Assembly (NCBI RefSeq): GCF_904849725.1
Contig: NC_058518.1
Coordinates: forward strand, 332,110,581-332,174,580
From: Hordeum vulgare subsp. vulgare
Lineage: Eukaryota > Streptophyta > Magnoliopsida > Poales > Poaceae
Length of the DNA stretch: 64,000 nt
Reading direction: 5' to 3'
Both the position numbers and the translations under genes were made by a program. Below the pieces are notes generated by a model. The model searched no databases. It saw nothing but the letters and a program-made list of their open reading frames with translations, and had not been told where the DNA came from. Positions 32,430 through 43,438 of this stretch are shown here, piece after piece; within the stretch, counting starts at the first letter, position 1; each line of letters begins with the position of its first letter.

Positions 32430-33350
32430 GACACCAAGCTCCGACGCACCCAGTCTGCTCCACAGACGAGGTCATGGAACATCAGTTCCCCGAGGAGTTC
32501 AAACCCATCAACATAGATCAATATGATGGCACGACAGATCCAACAGTTTGGATAGATGATTTCCTTCCACACATCCACATGGACCGAGGGATGATCTTGA
32601 TGCCATAAAATACTTGCCACTTAAGCTTAAGGGGTTGGCGCATCATTGGCTCCATATACCCAGAAATTCTATCAAATGCTGGGAAGAGCTGGAAGATGCC
32701 TTCATGTCAAACTTTCAGGGCACCTATGTTCGGCCCCTAGATGCCGATGACCTCATTCATGTTATCCAAAAGGACGACGAATCAGCTCAGAAATTCTCGA
32801 ATTTGTTCTTAACTTAAAAAGAACCAAATCATTGACTGCCCGGATGCCTAGGATATTGTAGCATTCACGCACAATATCCGGACGAATGGTTGGCCTGGTA
32901 GTTCGCACAGGACAAGCTGAGGACCATGGTGGCCCTCACAGCATTAATGACCTGCTTTTGCGCGAGAGAAGACAGCTGGCTCGCCTGGACCTCCTAGAGA
33001 GGCGACCTCGGTACATCAAAAGTACATGATGAGAATGAAAAGCCTATGCGCAGCAAGCACAAGAACCAAAACAAGAATAACGATTGTGATGCGAGGGACC
33101 CAACGGTTCATGTCGGATTCACCAGCTCAAGGGCTGGACCAAAGAAGAAATCCTTCAAAGGAAACAAGGATGACCCAAGCTCTCTAGACAAAATACTTGG
33201 AAAACCCTACCAAATCCACGACACCTCGGATAAACCTGCCAACCACACTAATCGATAGTGTTGGGTGTTCAAGCAGGCTGACAAGGCCGTAGCCGAGGAG
33301 CTAGGCAAGGGACAGTGTATGAGTGATAACGACGAGGATGAACATCGGTG
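32430..33350 (+). pseudogene. Fatima-like gag
   Basis: Frames with multiple stops carry a retrotransposon gag signature: IDQYDGTTDPTVWIDDF, then LPLKLKGLAHHWLHIPRNSI, then CWEELEDAFMSNFQGTYVRP (32614-32817). A frameshift lies near 32600. Further on, ILGKPYQIHDTSDKP and CWVFKQADK (33190-33290) match the end of this gag type. It would form virus-like particles; here it is unreadable. Confidence 0.75.
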
Positions 33351-33408
33351 ACCGAGCAACGATGTCCAAAATAGTTTTCCTCCAAGGTAAAGGAAGTGAA
33401 CATGATTT

Positions 33409-33714
33409 ATGTTACACACATTCCTAAAAAGGGGAGAAACAAATGCCCTTCGGGGCGTCTACACCGTAGAGCAAGTAGCCACGAGACTCACCCCGTGGAT
33501 GGCTTGCCCGATTACCTTCGATAAGAAGGACTATCCAACCAGTATATGTCATGGCGGGTTTGCCGCGCTGGTTCTAGACCCAATTGTCAATGGGTTTCAC
33601 GTTACCCACGTCCTTACTGAGATGCCATGACCCAATGGGATAATCACCATTAATCGTAATATAGAGCGCCCCCTCCCCATCGAGGAGCACATAGCAGCCT
33701 ATGCAGTCCATACC
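33409..33714 (+). pseudogene. Fatima-like protease-flanking remnant
   Basis: ACPITFDKKDYPTSICHGGF and AALVLDPIVNGFHVTHVL (about 33508-33620) match the stretch just before the aspartic protease in this group. The expected DGGSS protease core is missing: after EMP and a stop, the sequence passes straight to PNGIITINRNIERPLPIEEH, which normally lies after the protease. An internal deletion has removed the active site. Confidence 0.65.
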
Positions 33715-35323
33715 TAGAAAGCCGAAGAGGTGGCATGAAAGGAAGCCCGACAAACTTTCTCGGGCTCCTCCAAATGCATCTGCACGGTCGCGTGTCAAAC
33801 TCGCATCCATCCTAAATAGGGATACGCGCTCCCCTACCCCCACTACTTCCTAGCAGACTATGTACCTCGCGTACACAACTTTGCACTGCAATTCCTTGGG
33901 GCATTAGAGAACATAAAATTATTATATTAGGAGTGTCTTCTCGGATAATACGAACACACCTGGTTTGTGGTGATTTGTTCGGCACATAAAGGCCCACCAT
34001 AAGACAATTTTGACAGTGTCAAACTGCCAAAACCTCGTCTCCATCCTCCTTGGAGGGCCCGCATCTCAAATGTCTTCGGCATCACACGTGATGACTGTAT
34101 ACATCAACCTTGGAATGGACAAGGCATGTTAACAACTCGGAGGCGCAGACGTGCCGCAGGGGAGCTACGGGCCACAAAGCTCGATCATCTAAAACCATGT
34201 ATTACCCTCCCTATCTACCATATCTATTCTTTTACCATACTCTCTGTATCTCTTTTCAGCTTGGCCCTATGAATAATAAACAAACCTATCTACGGTCGTC
34301 GCATCTTTTTCTTGTCGTTTTCTATATCATAAATCGCCCAAGGTGGTTTTCACCCACATACATTAGAGTTCGGCTTTATACGAGGGGCTCAGATTTGTAT
34401 ATGAGCCCATGTTCAAGTCCGATGTATTCTCAGCATCTTGGATATTGTATTACATGCACATGTTTTAAATCATGTGAAAGATTGGGTTGCCCGGCTCGTG
34501 TGCTTACCTCTTACGTTCCGCTTTGTTCGACTAAGAGTGTAAAGGGAGAACCCGTACGATTGTGCTTCCAGCTTGGATAGTTAAGCTCCCTGGTGGATAA
34601 AGTCGAAGATTGACCGTCATGATAAATGTAAACAAGTCAAGATATCCGAATATAGTGTTAAACTACTGGATCGTTAGCGGCAAAACCATGATAAACAATG
34701 GGTCCTTCCTACAAGGACCACGGTGTAGGACATGAGACCTTAGCTTGCCGGTCGTCACTACACATGGGGCTAGCTCAAATACCCCACAACATAGAGCTCC
34801 TATTACTAAGTGAAACAAAGAAAGCCATTATGGTTTGATTGCCTCGTCTAGTTCTGCACATGGTCATCACTATGGTCCCGAGATGTTGGCGAAGGATTTA
34901 TGTGTGCTAAGAGGACACCCCACATAGTGAATACAAGGGGGCAGAAGCCGACGGCCGAAAACTTTCATGTCAATAAACAATCACAAAAGGAGGTGCATAT
35001 CAAACAAGGATTATACCCGGCTTGTTAACATTAACAATTATCTTTACCAAATTTACCGCCGGCATGCCAAGGGACCTACTGGATACAACTTGTACTTCGA
35101 GCATCAGGTCTCGTCTGCCTAGCGCCATCGAACACCTTGTCCATATAATGCTCTGCTCTTCAGCTCTTTCCCGTCGGAGTACCATTTCCAGCGGGGTGAC
35201 CTTCAGGTATTCCGCCATTGTTGATGCATACTCACGCTGGGTACCCTCGAGACAAGTTGGTCTCTTCGAGTTGACGACCTGGGGTCCAGCCTCGTGCAAC
35301 ATGTTCAACAAGCCGAAGAAGCT
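33715..35323 (+). other. Noncoding part of the Fatima-like element
   Basis: Only short, stop-ridden frames are present and no RT, RNase H or integrase motif is visible. It ends at the insertion site of the Tat-type element. I take it as the element's long 3' noncoding part or a heavily decayed pol. Confidence 0.5.
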
Positions 35324-35328
35324 GCTAG

Positions 35329-36322
35329 TATTCTCGTTTACTCACGACAGTAGACATCAAGAGTGGAGGGAACCGAAGGACACCGGAGGGCTCCGGGAAC
35401 GGGATTGGTACAAGCGAGATAGACGTATGATGTACCCAGGTTCGGCGCTCTCTGTGGGAGATAATACCCCTAGACCCGCCGGATTGGTTGATGAACCAGA
35501 GAGATTACAATGCGCTCCTTGAGCTGTTCGATGGAGGAGGAAGAAGGAGCTGCCGACTCGCGTCTACCTCTCCTACATGAGTGGGTGAATGTGTGTGTGT
35601 AGTTGACCGACCCTCTGCATGGAGGGGGATCGGGGGGGGGGGGGGGTTTATAGTCGAACCCACCGACCTACAATATGGATAAAAGTACATAAGAGGGGCC
35701 CGCCTGACAGCCTCGCCGGCTGGCCAGGGGGCACATTGTGGTCTGGTCTTGTCATTGGTGGGGCCCGCCAACTGTGAGGTCCCATCTGGACATGGGACCC
35801 ACCGGCCAGTCAAAGGGGCTCTCACATGAGGCCCACGCAGGACACGTGTGGTACGTCCGGTGTCGTCTTGAGAGATTCGTCATGGGTCGCCGGTATGGCC
35901 GTCTCCATTGTGGCCATGCCGAGCTTGGTAATGGAGTGGGCGCTGGCGGGCTAGTACTGTGCTGGGTTGATGGATCGGAGCCGGTGTAGGTCAGCGGCAT
36001 GGCCGCTCACACTGTACATGGCGTGCGCCTCAACCTTGTACTCGCGCTAACGCGTCTTCACCTTTAATAATAGAGTCCAGTCACAGCCTAGGATCGGATG
36101 TGACAGGAGCTCTCTAGCCGGCTAGCGGCCTCGCTAGCCAACCTTGGAGTTGCCGCCTCGCTCCTAGCCGACAGGCGCTTCCTAGTTGGCTAGGAGGAGT
36201 GGCCGTCTTGCCTCTAGCCGGCCAGGAGGAGTTGCCCGTTTGGAGGAAGCTGAAGACTCCCTTTGTACTTGGGCGCAAAGGAATAGGCTGGATGAGCCTA
36301 CCCCGGATTTATCTCCCCGTTA
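35329..36322 (-). repeat. 3' LTR of the Tat-type element, 994 bp
   Basis: On the plus strand it starts TATTCTCGTTTACTCACGACAG-like and ends CTCCCCGTTA; the canonical TG and CA have each mutated to TA. It aligns along its length with 57596-58608. It contains a run of about 18 G at 35629-35647 next to the TATA position, where the partner has only GAGGGG. The polypurine tract GGCGGGCCTCCCC is read on the minus strand at about 36342-36354. Confidence 0.88.
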
Positions 36323-36892
36323 GTAGTCCCCAAAGTAGGGGAGGCCCGCCACCTCGAGGCGAAGGGCCTCGCCGGCTTGAGTTCCTTGCCAACGATCTTC
36401 TAAAGTCGCTTGTTGCGGGAGACGCCGAGTCGGAAGCTGGCTGGCTTCCAACGGACGCCTTGGCATCGTCGCAGGTAGCACAGCCGCGCCACATGCCAGG
36501 CCTCGGGCCCGACATCATGATTAACTACGCGTGTGATTGTATGGGGCCTGCGCCCTGGGTCCCGCCATGACGTCTCCTCAGTCCCCGCACGCGCGGATCT
36601 TGTGCGGATCGCACCGCGACAATTGGGCTCTAAGGGGCGTAAATGCTCCCGCATTAATCGGAGGAGGTGGGGATCGCGCGCACCGGATCCCCACCCCACG
36701 ATCTCTTGGGGGTTTTAAATGGTGTGCGAGGGTGTCGAGGAGGCCATTCACCCCCTTCTCGCCTCGCACAGACGCCCCTTCCTTCCCATAGCCAGAGAAA
36801 AAAGAGAGCGCTGCTCGTGCCTTCGCCGCTGTTCACGTCGTCGTCGCCGTTCGTTGCCAGGACTCCGTCTCACTCCCTGCCGCCACCCCGCC
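36323..36892 (+). promoter_or_regulatory. Probable promoter and leader of the antisense gene
   Basis: This GC-rich stretch separates the 3' LTR from the antisense ORF. GGTTTTAAATGG at about 36711-36722 is a weak TATA-like element. The following leader is CT- and CG-rich with repeated CGTCGTCG near 36834-36850. It has no other coding candidate. Confidence 0.4.
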
Positions 36893-39800
36893 ATGTCTAG
36901 TAGTGCCCCCAGGAAGGGGCAGTCTCGAGGTGCGTGGGTGGGCAGCGAAGTCAGTGCCGGGCACATTGAGGTGCTTCGCCATCGCCGCGTGCTTCCTCCA
37001 GTGGACCTCGTGGCAGCGCGGTTGCCCGGCGCCGAAGCGGCCCCGACCCCCGGTGAGGGCGAGGTGGTGGTGTTCGTGGAATGCATATGCCGCGGTTTCG
37101 GGCTTCCGGCGAGTGACTTCTTCTCGCATTTTCTGACCTTCTTCGGTCTACAGCCGCACCACTTTGCACCCAATGCCGTCCTCGAGCTCGCCGCCTTTGT
37201 CGTCCTGTGCGAGGGGTTCATAGGGATTGAACCCCATGTGGACCCATGGCGCAAGCTCTTCGTCTTCAAGAAGCAGTCCGTGGCGATGGACAAGTCCGCG
37301 CTGGCGGACAAGTCGGGTACAAAGAAGATGACCCCCTACAGTGCCGCGCTGGTGCACCACCGGACGACGTCCGGCTTCCCGAAGCTGTCGCTGCAGGATT
37401 CAATAAAGAAGTGGCACAAGGGGTTCTTCTATGTGAAGAATGTAAACCCCTCCCGTGACTTCATCAATCTTCCCCCGTTCGCCATTGCTCCGCCGACGGT
37501 GAAGCAGAACTGGAAGACGTTGCTTCCGAAGCCGATTAACGAGGTGAAGCTGATATGCGCTCACCTCGATAATTTGAAGGCCCAGGGCATCTTAGCCCGT
37601 GACCTTCTCACCACCATGGTAGATTGCTAGATTCTGCCTCTCCAGCGGCAGCCGCACCTGATTTGACAGATGGGTGGCCGACACAACCCCTGTCGGCTCT
37701 CCACTAAGAACTTTCGAGCCGGCGCGGTGGCCCGGAATGTGAACTTGATCTCCTCTGCCAACATGGACGAAGACGGGGATTGGAATTGGGGCATGGCCCC
37801 TTACAACCGAAACCATCCGGTTCCAGTGGTAAGTACTTTCCCAGAGTCTTTTTCTTATCTTCTTGAGTATTCTTTTCATCTTGTGATGCCGGACGCCGGC
37901 TCCATCCTCCACCTGTTCGAGCGCTGGCAGGGCTATCGGCAGCCGGCTGCCGATGTTAATGTGTCGGACCCGGCTGAGATAGAGGATGAGGGGGAGGTGG
38001 AGCCGCATATTTCGGCCTCTGAGAACGTGGAAGGGGCTGCAGAGTCGGAGGGCACCGAGCCTCCTTGTGTGCATCTTAAGTCTGCTCTTCTTGATTGGAC
38101 AGATGATGACGAGGCACCACCTCCCTTGCGTGATGCAGCCGACGAAGAGGACCAAGAGGACATGGAGGAGGTCTCCAGCCCTCCCCTAGCGCGACCTCGT
38201 CGAGTCGCCGGTGAGACGGCGGCGCAAGGCGAAGCAGCCCGACAGAAGGGCAAGAAGGTTGCCGCTACCAAGCCGGCTCCGAAGCATGCTGCAACAGAGC
38301 CTTCGGCCGGAGGCCGAGGAGGCGGCGCGAAGAAGCAGCGGGCCACCATCGGTAGGAGGATGGTGCCCGTCGTTGCCGGGTAAGGGAACACCTTCCCCCA
38401 ATTTTGGTTTTTTGTATCAGGACATTCCCTTATCGGTTTGCGACTGCCAGGGACGCCGAGACGACGGAGGAAGATACCGCTTCCGCCGCCGAGTGAGCTG
38501 CCTGGGCTGCCGCTGGCGCCACCAAGAAGGCTTTGACTGAGGAAGAGAATTGCTCGTGGGAGGAGGTGGTTCGAAAGGCGGCCGAGGGCCGAGCAGAGTC
38601 CAGCCGGGTCGAGAAGCCGACCACCAAGGAGAGGCGGTCAAAGACGAAGCACGAGCCCGCCCCACCGACACATATGGGGATTCCGGCTAGCGAGCCGGCC
38701 CAGTACCGCACTGAGGCGGCCCAGACATCCAAGACCGCTAATCTGACGTCCTCCACGTTAGTGGACCTCGACGCGCGCCCCGACGCGCCTGATGCTGGTG
38801 TAGATGACGCGCCGGAGATAGTGATGGAGGTGCCGGAAACGGGGAATCCACCTCCCAGAGTGGAGACGGTGCCGGTCGAGGTGTCGAAGGAGCCAGCCAC
38901 AGGCACACCACCCAGAGACGACACAATGGTCATAGCCGGCTGCGGCTCGTCCGCGTGTGGAGCCGGTCTCATCTCCGGGAGCCGGCACACGAAGACTTGG
39001 CGCGCGGCCGTTGCTGAACACGCAGCCCTACCTCCACGCGCCGCTCTCAGCGGCATCCCGGCGCTGGTGGCAGAATTCTCCCGTAGCCGCGAGAAGGTGT
39101 CACAGGCGGCCCTGGTGGCCAAATGTGACCTGGAGCGCCTCGAAGGTCGGACCGGGGTAAGTCTTCAAACCCGCGCCTTTCAGTTTATTTGGTTTGGCAT
39201 TTTCTCTTTATCTTTGCGTCAGTGGGGGCGCTCTAGTGCACCCACTGGGTGTAGCCCCCGAGAATCGGGCCGGCTGAGAGTTAGCCGGGCTGAATCTCAT
39301 TATTGCCTTGCTTGCTGTTTCTTTTTTAGTGGGGGCGCGCCAGCGCACGCACTGGATGTAGCCCCCGAGAATCGGGCCGACTGAGAGTTAGCCATGCCGA
39401 ATCTCATTCTTTGCTTTGTTTGTGTTGGTCATAGGAACTCCATGATGCCCAAGTGCAGGCATACAATGCGTTGCTAGCCCAGATCCAGCGAGCCGAGGGC
39501 CGAACCGGCGACTTTGAGGGCCGGTTGGACGTTGTCGTCTCGGAGCGTGATGCCCTGCGCGAAGAGGACAACCGGCTCCACGTGCAGCTAGATCTTCTCC
39601 AGACGGAGAAGAAGGACCGCGAGACGGCCCATCAGGCAGAGATGGAGTAGCTGCGCGTCACCCTGCGGGAGAAGAATTCCTCCCATACCGCCGACCTGGA
39701 GCGGTTGGAGAAGGTTCACCTTGAGGAGGTGAAGCAGGAGGACGCCACCCTAGAGGAGAAGGATGCCGCCTTGGCCAAGGTGCAGGCTCAACTGGTGAAG

Positions 39801-40772
39801 GAGACCAAGACGGCCCAGGCCCTCCATGGCGAGCTCACCCGCATGGCTCAAGAGAGCGCGGCACGGGACCCGGAAGCTTTAGAGGAGGTAGGCGAAGCCG
39901 ACATCCACTTCAACCGTAAGTATTTTTTGTCCTGACTTTGTCTTCATTCTTGCTGGCGTCTCCCCCTCCTTATCCTTCATACCACACCGCCGCCCCAGGG
40001 CTCTTACCCGGGACACGGGAGGCGGCGGAAGCAGCCGTGGAGACTAGCCATGAAGAGCGTCGCGCCGCTGGCGAAGAGGTGGACGCCAACACCGGTTGGT
40101 CCGTGGAGGAGATAGGCATTGGCGCCAAGGCCCGCATGTACGAGCTGGCGCGCTCCCTGGAGCGGCTCTAGAGCGTGGGGCTAGAGATGGTAAAGGCCCT
40201 GCGGCCTGATGCGGTGGAACCAACGTCCATGATCGGGCTATCCCGCTGGCTTGAAGCCGACAGCTCTCGCCTAGACGGCTGACGCGTTTGCCGCGCGTGC
40301 TGGAGCGTACATGGCACTCCGCCTGGCCAAGTCCTTGTATCGGAACCTGGACTTGGGCAAGCTCGTGATGCAGCCCACTGGCTCAGAGGAGGAACTGACA
40401 GCCGTGGAGGACGAGCTACAGGTGAGAGCCAGTGGCATCACCGCCTTCGCCGCCTGGGATGAGCTCGGCTTGGAGCGTGATGCATACGGCAATGTGATCC
40501 TTGAGGATCTGTTCCATCTGCTTCCCTATGACGCCAAAGGCAGCTCTGCCGAAACGGCCTTTGAGGAAGAAGTCGCCGACTCCAGCGGCGAGGCCTACGC
40601 GGACTCGGCCTTGTGGGACAGTGGCGGAGGCGCCCGAGGCGGTGATGGTGCTTCTATCTCAGGCGGAGCCGGTAATGCTGAAGCCACCACCTCAGGTGCC
40701 GCTGCTGGGGCCGCACACGGAGCGGCCACCAACTACCTCCTTTTTTTCATTTTTTCTGCATTTTTCTGTTAG
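36893..40772 (+). pseudogene. Antisense gene of the Tat element (gypsy-type putative transposase domain)
   Basis: ATG 36893 starts MSSSAPRKGQSRGAWVG. The first exon holds the domain called 'putative gypsy type transposon' in plants: GFGLPASDFFSHFLTFFGL, NAVLELAAFVVLCEGFIGIE, GFPKLSLQDSIKKW and NLISSANMDEDGDWNWGM. Stops TAG 37628-37630 and TGA 37664-37666 break it. Likely introns: from GTAAGT 37829 (acceptor unclear), 38380-38450, 39157-39434 and 39916-39998. Later exons are Glu/Lys/Leu-rich, predicted coiled coil (ELHDAQVQAYNALLAQIQ), and the C-terminus reads MALRLAKSLYRNLDLGKLV. It is transcribed against pol and converges on it near 41000. The role of these proteins is unknown. In-frame stops also occur in later exons. 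Confidence 0.75.
39157..39434 (+). other. Intron of the antisense gene with an internal 107-base duplication
   Basis: GTAAGTC at the start and GGTCATAG at the end are good plant splice signals, and the coiled-coil frame follows directly. Inside, AGTGGGGGCGC to the ATTCTTTGC-type end is repeated: copies begin at 39221 and 39328. Each contains TGTAGCCCCCGAGAATCGGG, an inverted repeat (CCCCCGA/TCGGG). Confidence 0.6.
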
Positions 40773-41471
40773 TCCAACAGTTCCACCCACTAGGGGTGTT
40801 TTATTGTAATGAACTCCAGCCATGGGCCTTTAAATGCTCTGAATGTGATATATGCTTATCTATTCTGCATTATACTTGTAAGCGTTGTGCTTGAGGACTC
40901 TCTTTTTTGTCTTTCATTTCCCTTTTGGCTCCTGCTTATCCAGCTCCTTTGCTTTCTCTAGCATCCGTTGCGCCAGCCCGACAGCCGGGAGCCGATTTGT
41001 GACTCAGACGGGGCTTCTGCCTTTGAAAACATTGGACCTGGATTTTTCAAAGCCGTCGAGACACTTGGACTCAAAGTGAGCCAGAGAGGCCGGCTAGAAA
41101 GTAAGATCGGAAGCGATCAAACCGACCTGAGCTAGCAACGTCCTTCGTAGTCGAACTTTTCATGTAGCCGGCCTTCCCTACTATGGTCTCATTAGCCGGA
41201 CAACCGAGAGCTAGACTGTAGCTTGTGCTAGGCGGTAAGGGCTCAACCTGTCGTACACTATACGTCCGTATACAACTAAGGAAGCTGTTTGGGCCGGCTA
41301 GCGAGCCCCTGAGCCCGTAGAGCCGGACCGGGGAACTCACATTCAAGTGAACAACTCTTTCCATGAATCTGAAGGAGGTGTGCCTCAAGCACCACTTGAA
41401 ACACCCATTGCATTCATTAACAATCCCGAAAAGGGAAGAAGATACATACGTACATGGTTTTCTCTTGCTTT
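40773..41471. other. Convergent spacer between antisense gene and pol
   Basis: It lies between the end of the antisense ORF and the end of pol, both pointing into it. It is T-rich after 40740 and has AATGTGATATATG at about 40844. No ORF with a known domain. Polyadenylation signals for both units should lie here. Confidence 0.45.
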
Positions 41472-41966
41472 TTAGCAATAGAACGGGCGAAGCAACGCCG
41501 TGTTCCATGGACGCTCCATTTCTTGGTCGGAGTCATCTCTCTTGTGCTTCCTTGGCTTCTCGGCGTCTATTAGATAGTATGCATTGTTATGCAATGCCCT
41601 ACTGATGATGAAAGGTCCTTCCCATGGGGCGGAGAGCTTGTGCTGACCGATTGTTCGCAGGATTCTTCTAAGCACCAAGTCCCCCTCTCGGAAGGAGAGG
41701 GGTCTGATCTTCTTGCTGTGGTAGTACCTCAGCTTCTATTGATATATGGCCGTCTGACTCAAGGCCAACTCCCGTGCCTCTTCGAGCAGATCGACGCAGT
41801 CTACTCTTGCTTCCTTCGCTTCCATCTCTGTGTACAGGGTGACCCGAGGAGAGTCAAACTCAACATCCGTGGGGATGATTGCCTCGGACCCATATACCAG
41901 GAAGAATGGTGTGAAGCCGGTTGAGCGGTTCAGCATGGTGCGGAGGCTGCACAGCACAACCGGCAG

Positions 41967-43438
41967 TGATAACCCACAAGTATAGGGGATCGCAACAGTT
42001 TTCGAGGGTCGGGTATTCAACCCAAATTTGTTGATTCGACACAAGGGGAAGCCAAATAGTATTCTCGAGTATTAGCAGTTGAGTTGTCAATTCAGCCACA
42101 CCTGAAAGACTTAGTATATGCAGCAAAGTATCAGTAGCAAAGTAGTGTGATAGCAACAGTAGCAACGGTAACAGTAGCAGTGATAGCAGTAGTGGTAACA
42201 ATAGCAGCAGTGATAACAGTAACCGTAACAGTAGCAGAAGTGACAACAGTAACGGTAACAGTAGGAGGAGTGACAGCAGTAGCGGCGAAGTAACGTATCA
42301 AGGACCAGTAGGAAAAGACTCGTAGGCATTGGATCGGTGATGGATAATTATGCCGGATGACATTCATCATGCAACAATTATAACATGGGGAGAAATGTAA
42401 CTAGCTCCAGTTCATTAATGTAATGTAGGCATGCATTCCGTATATAGTCATACGTGCTTATGAAAAGAACTTGCATGCCATCTATTGTCCATCCCTCCCA
42501 TGGCAGCGGGGTCCTAATGGAAACTACGAGATATTAAGGTTCTCCTTTTAATAGAGAACCGGAACAAAGCATTAGCAATTAGTGAACACATGAACTCCTC
42601 ATACTATGGTCATCTCCGGGAGTGGTTCCGGCTATTGTCACTCCGGGGTTGCCGGGTCATAACACATAGTAGGTGACTACAACTTTCAAGATAGGATCGA
42701 GAACACACATATATTGACAAGAACATAATAGGTTCAGATCTGAAATCATGGCACTTGGGCCCTAGTGAGAAGCATTAAGCATGGCAAAGTAGTAGCAATA
42801 TCAATCTCAGAGCATAGTGGATACTAGGGATCAATCCCCGTCAAAACTAACTCGATTACATGATAGATCTCATCCAACCCATCACCGTCCAGCAAGCCTA
42901 TGATGAGATTACTCACGAATGGTGAAGGGCATCTTGGAATTGGCGATGAAGGAAGGTTGGTGATGACGATGGCGACGATCTCCCCTCTCCGGAGCCCAGA
43001 ACGGACTCCAGATCTGCCCTCCAGAGGAAGAACAGGTGGTGCCGGAGCCTCCGTATCGTAAAACGCGATGAACTCTTCTCCCTGATTTTTTTCCGGACGA
43101 AAGGGACTAAATAGAGCTGGAGTTGGAGGCGGCAGAGCCCCAAGGGCCCCACAAGCCTACTAGGCGCGGCCAGGGGGGCCCGGGCCTCCTGGGCTTGTGG
43201 GCTCCTCGCTCCATGCCTCCGGTTGATTCTTGCGCCAGTATTTTTTAGATATTCCACAAAAAAATCCTCGTAAATTTCCAGGTCATTCCGAGAACTTTTA
43301 TTTCTCCACAAAAACAACACCATGGCAATTCCGCTGAAAGCAGCGTTAGTCTGGGTTAGTTCCATTCAAATCATGCAAATTAGAGTGCAAAACAAGGGCA
43401 AAAGAGTTTCGAAAAGTAGATACGATGGAGACGTATCA
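41967..43438 (-). repeat. 3' LTR of the Athila-like element, 1472 bp
   Basis: Plus strand TGATAACCCACAAGTATAGG at the left, GATGGAGACGTATCA at the right. On the minus strand a purine tract (GCTTGGGGGAA) abuts it at 43439. It contains a degenerate AGTAGC/GGTAAC simple repeat at 42131-42290. Confidence 0.88.
42131..42290. repeat. Degenerate trinucleotide-type simple repeat in LTR
   Basis: Runs of AGTAGC, GGTAAC, AGTGATAGC and AACAGTAGC with no fixed period. It yields meaningless Leu-, Tyr- or Thr/Val-rich frames on the minus strand, which I do not call as genes. Confidence 0.75.

Noticed and set aside
35326..35330. Tat-type LTR start at TAGTA (35326)
   Set aside because: Needs a gap in the LTR alignment and gives a poor target duplication; a start at 35329 aligns without gaps and gives GCTAG on both sides.
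36748..37311. A 187-codon minus-strand frame
   Set aside because: Shadow of the first exon of the antisense gene, which carries the recognisable domain on the plus strand.
42111..42370. Leu-, Tyr- or Thr-rich frames on the minus strand
   Set aside because: Translation of a simple repeat inside an LTR.
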